From NCBI GenBank assembly GCA_946006895.1, contig CAMFZO010000001.1, forward strand, positions 1-33,777: a stretch of 33,777 nucleotides of DNA, given 5' to 3'. Every line of letters starts with the position of its first letter. The stretch's first letter is position 1. The notes under the pieces were generated by a model. It ran no database searches, was not told the origin of the DNA, and worked only from the letters and a program-made list of their open reading frames with translations. The position numbers were made by a program, and so were the translations under genes. Shown in pieces: positions 29,487-33,777 of the stretch. This DNA comes from an uncultured Clostridia bacterium (GTDB lineage Bacteria; Bacillota; Clostridia; Oscillospirales; Oscillospiraceae).

Positions 29487-30149
29487 ATGAGAGATCTGCA
29501 AAGCCTGTTTCTGGAGGAATTTTCCGCTATCTCCGTGGGAGAACTGCTGACGGCGGTACTGCTGTCTTTCTTCCTGGGGCTGTTCATCGTGGCGGTCTAC
29601 CGGGTGACCTACTCCGGCGTCCTGTTTCAGAAGAGCTTCGCCCTGGGACTGGTGCTGCTCTCCATGGTCACCTCCCTGGTGATCCTGACCATTTCCTCCA
29701 ATGTGGTGCTGTCGCTGGGCATGGTGGGCGCTTTGTCCATCGTCCGTTTCCGCACCGCAGTCAAGGAGCCGATGGATACGATCTTCATGTTCTGGGCCAT
29801 CGTGGCGGGCATCATCACCGGCGCGGGCTATGTGCCTGTGGCCATCATTGCCACGCTTCTCATCGGTGTTTTGTTCCTCGGCCTGAGCTTTGCCGGAGTC
29901 CGCTTCCGTTCCAGCGCCTATCTGGCGGTGGTGCGTTATAACGCGGCGTCAGATGAGACCGTGAACAGCGCGCTGCGGCTGCTGCCCAAGTATAAGCTCC
30001 GCTCTAAAAATATGGTGGGCGACGCTTTTGAAATGGTGCTGGAGCTGAAGCTGACGGAGGCACAGAGAAAGCAGGTGGAGGCTTTGCGCTCGGTAGAGGG
30101 CGTGCAGGAGGTCAACATTTTGAGCTACAACGGCGGTACCACCCTTTAG
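29487..30149 (+). CDS. DUF4956 membrane protein
   Basis: 220 residues; ATG 29487 behind AAAGGAG, 23 bp after the VTC gene. The N-terminal half has about four membrane helices (~18-38, 48-70, 72-88, 97-135) with the DUF4956 hallmark GMVGALSIVRFRTAVKEPMDTIFMFWAI. The C-terminal ~85 residues are a soluble alpha/beta domain (VLELKLTEAQRKQVEALRSVEGVQEVNILSY) of ferredoxin-like type. Its place beside VTC suggests a membrane partner for the polymerase, analogous to the membrane parts of yeast VTC (inference). It ends the operon; the next gene has its own promoter 12 bp later. Confidence 0.9.
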   Translation: MRDLQSLFLEEFSAISVGELLTAVLLSFFLGLFIVAVYRVTYSGVLFQKSFALGLVLLSMVTSLVILTISSNVVLSLGMVGALSIVRFRTAVKEPMDTIFMFWAIVAGIITGAGYVPVAIIATLLIGVLFLGLSFAGVRFRSSAYLAVVRYNAASDETVNSALRLLPKYKLRSKNMVGDAFEMVLELKLTEAQRKQVEALRSVEGVQEVNILSYNGGTTL

Positions 30150-30160
30150 CTAATTACCGC

Positions 30161-30189
30161 TTGACAAAACGCTGCCGCATGTTTATGAT
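30161..30189 (+). promoter_or_regulatory. Sigma-A promoter of the DUF4190 gene
   Basis: TTGACA (30161-30166), 17-bp spacer, TATGAT (30184-30189), about 32 bp before the ATG. Confidence 0.85.
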
Positions 30190-30221
30190 AATACTATTAC
30201 AACAGAAAGAGAGGAAGCCTT

Positions 30222-30791
30222 ATGGAGAATTACAACCAGACAGAGCTGCTGGGCGGCACCCCCGAAAACGGAGCCACGCCGGAACCCGTCCCTGCTCCCG
30301 CACCGCAGCCTGATTTTGCGCCCAACGCCCCTCAGTACGGCGCTGACCCCAACGGCTATGCGCCCGCACCGGAAGCTCCCAACCCCTACATCCCCAACAA
30401 CGCCTACAACCCGAATCAACCCTATAGCCCTAACAACGGCTACAATCCCAATGGCTATTACTACAATACCCCTGCCCAGTACAATCAGCCGATATACCAG
30501 CAGCCGGTTCAGCAGCCGGAGAAACAGCCTGGCAGCGGTTTGGCGACTGCGTCCCTGGTGCTGGGCATTTTGTCCCTGATCCTGTTCATGTTCCCCTTTA
30601 TCCCCAGTATCCTGGCCATCATCTTCGGCGGCGTTGCCAAGTCCAAGGGCAACAAGAGCGGCATGGCCACGGCGGGTCTTGTCTGCGGCATTATTTCCCT
30701 CGTTTTCTGGGTCCTCCTTATTGTGCTGAGCATTTCCGCTGCCTCCTTTGCCACTTCCGCTTCCGAATTCCTCCCGTCTATCATATATTGA
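30222..30791 (+). CDS. DUF4190 membrane protein with Pro/Asn/Tyr-rich N-terminal tail
   Basis: 189 residues; ATG 30222 behind GAGAGG. Residues 1-105 are low-complexity and disordered, first Pro/Ala-rich, then with repeats like PNNAYNPNQPYSPNNGYNPNG, then Gln/Pro-rich. Residues ~106-185 form two hairpin membrane helices of the DUF4190 type (ATASLVLGILSLILF, SILAIIFGGVAKSKG, ATAGLVCGIISLVFWVLL). Proteins of this build are common in Firmicutes and have no established function; the tail may bind wall material or mediate clustering. It has its own promoter, and a terminator separates it from the convergent CsaB fusion gene. Confidence 0.85.
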   Translation: MENYNQTELLGGTPENGATPEPVPAPAPQPDFAPNAPQYGADPNGYAPAPEAPNPYIPNNAYNPNQPYSPNNGYNPNGYYYNTPAQYNQPIYQQPVQQPEKQPGSGLATASLVLGILSLILFMFPFIPSILAIIFGGVAKSKGNKSGMATAGLVCGIISLVFWVLLIVLSISAASFATSASEFLPSIIY

Positions 30792-30796
30792 TGTAC

Positions 30797-30836
30797 AAAA
30801 ACACACGGCACACTGCTTCATCGCGGTGTGCCGTGT
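30797..30836 (-). terminator. Terminator of the GT4-CsaB gene, shared with DUF4190
   Basis: The 11-bp perfect stem ACACGGCACAC (30803-30813) / GTGTGCCGTGT (30826-30836); on the minus strand it is followed by GTTTTTG (T run at 30797-30801). It sits between convergent genes. Confidence 0.85.
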
Positions 30837-30846
30837 TGCTGTATAC

Positions 30847-33057
30847 TTATGTGATGAGGCGTCGGGCAAGAGCTTCGTTTTCGGCAGACAGACGGCGCAG
30901 GCGCTGGATGTTCTCCGATTCAAAGGGCTCTTCCGCCATGGCCGCGTCGATCAGGTCTGCCAGCGTGCCCAGGTTGACCTCCTGCAGGGGCAGGTAGAGG
31001 TCCTGACCCAGATAGTCCAGAAAGCCGCTGACCTTGGGGTCATAGACGATACCTACCATGGGAACGCCCTGCCCCGAGGCGAAGATCAGCGTGTGCAGGC
31101 GCATGGACACCACCAGGGACATCCGACGCACCAGAGCCAGAATTTCCGCGCCGTTGGTCCCGGCGCTCAAAACCAGATGGGGGCAGCGGATCTTCTCCGC
31201 GACGGCCCTGACCGCTGCCTCATCCCGGGCAGGCTCCATTGCGTAGAGCAGAGGAATGAGGCCGTACTCCCGGTGCAGATACTCCGCCGTTGCGGCAAAG
31301 GCACCGATCTTTTCCGTGAAGCCCTCCCAGGGCCGCAGGGCGATCATGGCGTAGGATTTGCCCTCTACCAGACCGCTGCGGCGCAGATAGGAACGCAGCT
31401 CGTCGGTATCCGGCGGGTCGATGAGGAGGGCCGGGTCGGCGTTGAGGTGGATTTCCGGCTCCGTCACGCCAAGCTGATGCAGGGTGTCGATGGAGTAGCG
31501 GTCCCGGACGGAGATGATATGGGCGCAGCGGTTCAAAACCTTTTCCGTCCGTTTCTGGTTCCGCGCCCGGGAGATGGGACCGACGCCGCAGCCATAGAGC
31601 ATGACCTTGCAGCCGCAGCGGTGGGCCTGCCGGATGCTGAACAGGTAGTACAGCAGAGAGCGGGTGCTGGTGGCATCCTGCATCAGGGTGCCGCCGCCGC
31701 TGATATAGAGCTTGGTGCGGCGCAGAAGACGCCCGATTTTAAATACGGAGAAGGTATACACCGCGTCGATGCCAGCACAGAGCTTGGTCTCCATGGGGTC
31801 GCGGCTCAGGGCGGTGATGGGAAGGTCCGGGTCGATATGGTGGAGCTGCTCCACGATGGCGTTCAGTATGGCATTATCGCCGCTGTTGCCCTTGCCGTAG
31901 GCACCGCAGATGACCACGCCGTCCCGCAGTCCGACAGGGCGCTTGGCCCGGCGGATGATAGTCTCATAGATGGTTTTCTGCTTGCTGACCATGGCGTCCA
32001 GGGAAAAGTCCCGGCGAGTCTTTTCACAGAGCTTTTCACCCATGGCGAGACGCTCCTCCCGGTGACGGGCGAAATAGACCATATGGGCGGTCAGCTTTGC
32101 AACGTCACGCGGCTCAAACAGCAGACCGTTGAAGCCGTCGTCGATGAGATAGGGGACGCCTCCGACCCGGGAGGAAATGGTGGCGCAGCGCATCCTCGCG
32201 CCCTCAGTCAGCGCGTAGGGGAAGGTCTCTGACAGGGAGGTCAGAACGTTGACGTCCAGGGCGTTGTAGAAGCTGTCGATCTGCTGCACCCAGCCGGCAA
32301 AGCACACCGTTCCGGCCGGACACAGCTCCCGCGCCAGAGCGCGGATCTCTGCCTCCTGTTCGCCGTCGCCGGCGATGACCAGACGGATGTTGGGGCATTC
32401 CTCCACGGCGGCGGCAAAGGCGCGGATCAGCGTCGTCATGTCCTTGACCGGGTTGATGCGGGCGGCAATGCCGAAGACTACCGTGTCCTCCTCCACGCTC
32501 AAGCCTATGCTTTTCAGATACTCGGCCCGGGGAATGATCTCCAGCTGGCGGGAAAAGTCCACGCCGTTATAGAGCGTATAGACCCGCTGCGGGTCAAAGC
32601 CCCGGGAGATGAGCAGATTGGTCATGCCTGCCGATACGCCCACCCAGGCGTCAAAGCGCCGCAGGGCGATTTTGTTGATGTTGCCGTAGGTCAGAGCGGC
32701 CATGGGTCTGCCCAGATAGTCCAGCCGGTAGTCGCTGTGAATGGTGGAGATCACCGGCACACCGGCTTTTTTCCGCAGGAGCATCCCCATCATATTGGCC
32801 CGCGCACCGTGGCAGTGGATGACCTGGTAGCCGTCGTGGCGGATCATGGCCAGGATCCGTTTTCCCGTGCGGAGCAGACTGGCGTCGGCAATGACCGTGG
32901 TGGGGATGCCCAACTGGCGGGCCTCGTCGGCGAAAGGCCCTTCGGTAAAACAGATGAGGTGGACGGTTTCGGTTTTGTTCAGCCCGGCCAGAAGGGAGAG
33001 CACGTGGGTCTTTGCGCCGCCTACGTCACCGCCGGAGATCATGTGGATGATTTTCAT
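30847..33057 (-). CDS. csaB: Fusion of GT4 glycosyltransferase and CsaB polysaccharide pyruvyl transferase
   Basis: 736 residues; ATG 33055-33057 with GAGG upstream. Residues 1-~365 are a GT-B family 4 glycosyltransferase (HMISGGDVGGAKTHVLSLL, IHCHGARANMMGMLL, FGIAARINPVKDMTTLIRAF, ETFPYALTEGARMRC with the donor-binding acid pair). Residues ~375-736 are CsaB: VICGAYGKGNSGDNAILNAIV, YISGGGTLMQDATSTRSLLYY, SVRDRYS and SMRLHTLIFASGQGVPMVGI. CsaB adds a pyruvyl ketal to secondary wall polymer, the ligand of SLH domains, so this gene would prepare the anchor for the SLH protein at 20746. CsaB alone is ~360 aa; joining both steps in one chain suggests one enzyme adds and pyruvylates a sugar (inference). 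It stands alone between a divergent promoter pair and a terminator. Confidence 0.92.
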   Translation of the reverse strand: MKIIHMISGGDVGGAKTHVLSLLAGLNKTETVHLICFTEGPFADEARQLGIPTTVIADASLLRTGKRILAMIRHDGYQVIHCHGARANMMGMLLRKKAGVPVISTIHSDYRLDYLGRPMAALTYGNINKIALRRFDAWVGVSAGMTNLLISRGFDPQRVYTLYNGVDFSRQLEIIPRAEYLKSIGLSVEEDTVVFGIAARINPVKDMTTLIRAFAAAVEECPNIRLVIAGDGEQEAEIRALARELCPAGTVCFAGWVQQIDSFYNALDVNVLTSLSETFPYALTEGARMRCATISSRVGGVPYLIDDGFNGLLFEPRDVAKLTAHMVYFARHREERLAMGEKLCEKTRRDFSLDAMVSKQKTIYETIIRRAKRPVGLRDGVVICGAYGKGNSGDNAILNAIVEQLHHIDPDLPITALSRDPMETKLCAGIDAVYTFSVFKIGRLLRRTKLYISGGGTLMQDATSTRSLLYYLFSIRQAHRCGCKVMLYGCGVGPISRARNQKRTEKVLNRCAHIISVRDRYSIDTLHQLGVTEPEIHLNADPALLIDPPDTDELRSYLRRSGLVEGKSYAMIALRPWEGFTEKIGAFAATAEYLHREYGLIPLLYAMEPARDEAAVRAVAEKIRCPHLVLSAGTNGAEILALVRRMSLVVSMRLHTLIFASGQGVPMVGIVYDPKVSGFLDYLGQDLYLPLQEVNLGTLADLIDAAMAEEPFESENIQRLRRLSAENEALARRLIT

Positions 33058-33082
33058 AAGTCAGACCTCGGAGAATATCCTC

Positions 33083-33111
33083 TTGAATTTCTGCTGCATA
33101 TCTACTATAAT
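33083..33111 (+). promoter_or_regulatory. Candidate sigma-A promoter of the DUF4330 gene
   Basis: TTGAAT (33083-33088), 17-bp spacer, TATAAT (33106-33111). A small stem TCGGC/GCCGA (33126-33138) lies in the leader. Confidence 0.6.
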
Positions 33112-33162
33112 TATGATAAAAACTGTCGGCTCAGCCGATATGCGACTGATCCGGCAGCCATT

Positions 33163-33191
33163 ATTATAATACTTTTTCCGTTAAGAAGCAA
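33163..33191 (-). promoter_or_regulatory. Candidate sigma-A promoter of the GT4-CsaB gene
   Basis: Minus strand: TTGCTT (33186-33191), 17-bp spacer, TATAAT (33163-33168). Its leader overlaps the leader of the plus-strand DUF4330 transcript. Confidence 0.6.
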
Positions 33192-33212
33192 CGAGAATTA
33201 CAGGAGGAAACT

Positions 33213-33704
33213 ATGAAATTATTCGGAAAAGGCGGAAAACTGAACGTGATTGACATGATTGTCATTCTGATTCTGGTCGCCGCACTGGCCTTCGCGGCCT
33301 ACAAGCTCCTGGGGCCGGATACGGAAGCCCTGGACGCCAACGGCTCTCTGTCCGCTCCCAACATCCGTTTCCAGGTGCTCTGCGAGGACGTTCCCGTGGC
33401 CCTGGCGGACAGCATCGTCTCCAGCCTGTCCTCTGAGGCGACGGTGGTCGACGGGGTCACCGTTCCGATGAACCGGATGTATAACAGCAACAAGCTGGTG
33501 GACGCCCAGATCACCGCCTGGGATATTCAGGCAGACGGTGAGGGCCGTGCCGACCTGTATCTGACTGTGGAGGCTGCGGCCACCGTGACCGGCGGGGCCT
33601 ACTCCATTGTCACCCAGGAGGTCCGGCTGGCTAAGGAGTATATCGTGAAGACCGTGGATGTGGAAATCACCGGCGTGATCTTCAGCGTGGAGAAGCTGGG
33701 ATGA
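33213..33704 (+). CDS. DUF4330 membrane-anchored protein
   Basis: 163 residues; ATG 33213 behind AGGAGG. A short basic start (MKLFGKGGKLN) leads to one membrane helix (~12-32, VIDMIVILILVAALAFAAYKLL), then an outward beta-rich domain of ~125 residues as in DUF4330 (IRFQVLCEDVPVALADSI, YIVKTVDVEITGVIF). No function is established; DUF4330 genes often sit beside surface polysaccharide genes, which matches the divergent GT4-CsaB gene here. The stop overlaps the next start by 4 bp. Confidence 0.83.
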   Translation: MKLFGKGGKLNVIDMIVILILVAALAFAAYKLLGPDTEALDANGSLSAPNIRFQVLCEDVPVALADSIVSSLSSEATVVDGVTVPMNRMYNSNKLVDAQITAWDIQADGEGRADLYLTVEAAATVTGGAYSIVTQEVRLAKEYIVKTVDVEITGVIFSVEKLG

Positions 33705-33731
33705 ACGAGCTTCTGACCACCTCCTTCCTCT
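33701..33731 (+). CDS. Start of an unknown gene, cut by adapter
   Basis: ATG 33701 overlaps the DUF4330 stop (ATGA), as expected for a coupled gene. Only MNELLTTSFL can be read before the sequence changes to sequencing adapter at 33732. The product cannot be recognised from ten residues. Confidence 0.6.
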
Positions 33732-33777
33732 CTGTCTCTTATACACATCTCCGAGCCCACGAGACGTAGAGGAATCT
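33732..33777 (+). other. Illumina Nextera adapter with index (not genomic)
   Basis: CTGTCTCTTATACACATCT (33732-33750) is the Nextera transposase mosaic end, CCGAGCCCACGAGAC (33751-33765) the read-2 adapter, GTAGAGGA (33766-33773) an i7 index sequence, and ATCT the start of the P7 part. Its reverse strand opens a false frame beginning MYKRQ, a known adapter artefact peptide. Confidence 0.98.

Noticed and set aside
30748..32232. Plus-strand open frame opposite the GT4-CsaB gene
   Set aside because: It starts inside the DUF4190 gene, crosses a terminator and lacks any motif, while the minus strand encodes a clear fusion enzyme.
33219..33746. Minus-strand frame beginning MYKRQ
   Set aside because: Its start codon lies in Nextera adapter sequence; this peptide start is a known artefact. 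The true gene is DUF4330 on the plus strand.

Overview
The window (33,777 bp, GC-rich) looks like a chromosomal contig from a Gram-positive, spore-lineage Clostridia bacterium, probably of the Oscillospirales / Flavonifractor-Oscillibacter type. This placement is inferred from gene content and has not been tested by a search. Pointers are spmA/spmB, an AbrB/SpoVT-like regulator, a CBS-domain inorganic pyrophosphatase, the YmfF/YmfH pair, infC-rpmI-rplT with a leader attenuator, S-layer (SLH) proteins with CsaB, strong Shine-Dalgarno sequences and many consensus sigma-A promoters with 17-bp spacers. The last 46 bases are Illumina Nextera adapter with an index, so the right end is an assembly artefact, not genome.

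Layout. 1-4300: the end of gap, two terminators, a run of unrelated hairpins, an AbrB-like regulator with its promoter/operator, spmAB, then a nucleotidyltransferase-AraC operon on the minus strand. 4300-9550: CBS-PPase plus a cytidylate-kinase-like gene, a thioredoxin-like gene, a minus-strand aspartokinase with no ACT domains and a terminator in its leader, a ComEC-like metallo-beta-lactamase protein and a zinc-ribbon membrane protein. 9550-12620: infC-rpmI-rplT (minus) behind a perfect promoter and attenuator, then a lipoprotein and murI. 12620-19680: prmA, a DUF4015 protein and a metal exporter (minus), divergent from ymfF-ymfH-lgt and a small acidic protein (plus).

19680-30150 is the most unusual part. 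A probable group II intron 5' fragment sits directly after a terminator T-tract. It is followed by cooT with a very His-rich protein gene (a nickel-type metal-handling pair), an orphan SLH C-terminal remnant, and a blaI-blaR1-like operon whose third gene is a leucine-rich-repeat/SLH surface protein. Divergent from that operon runs a CotH-kinase / VTC polyphosphate polymerase / DUF4956 operon. 30150-33731: a DUF4190 protein, a GT4-CsaB fusion (minus), a DUF4330 protein and the start of one more gene.

How the genes fit together: CsaB pyruvylates the wall polymer that SLH domains bind, so the fusion at 30847-33057 could supply the anchor for the SLH protein at 20746-23400. That protein lies in one operon with a BlaI repressor and an M56 membrane sensor whose outer part is not a penicillin-binding domain. 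This suggests inducible display of a surface protein in response to an unknown envelope signal. The divergent CotH/VTC/DUF4956 operon is a candidate second envelope or phosphate system of unknown role. No CRISPR array, tRNA, rRNA or prophage was seen.
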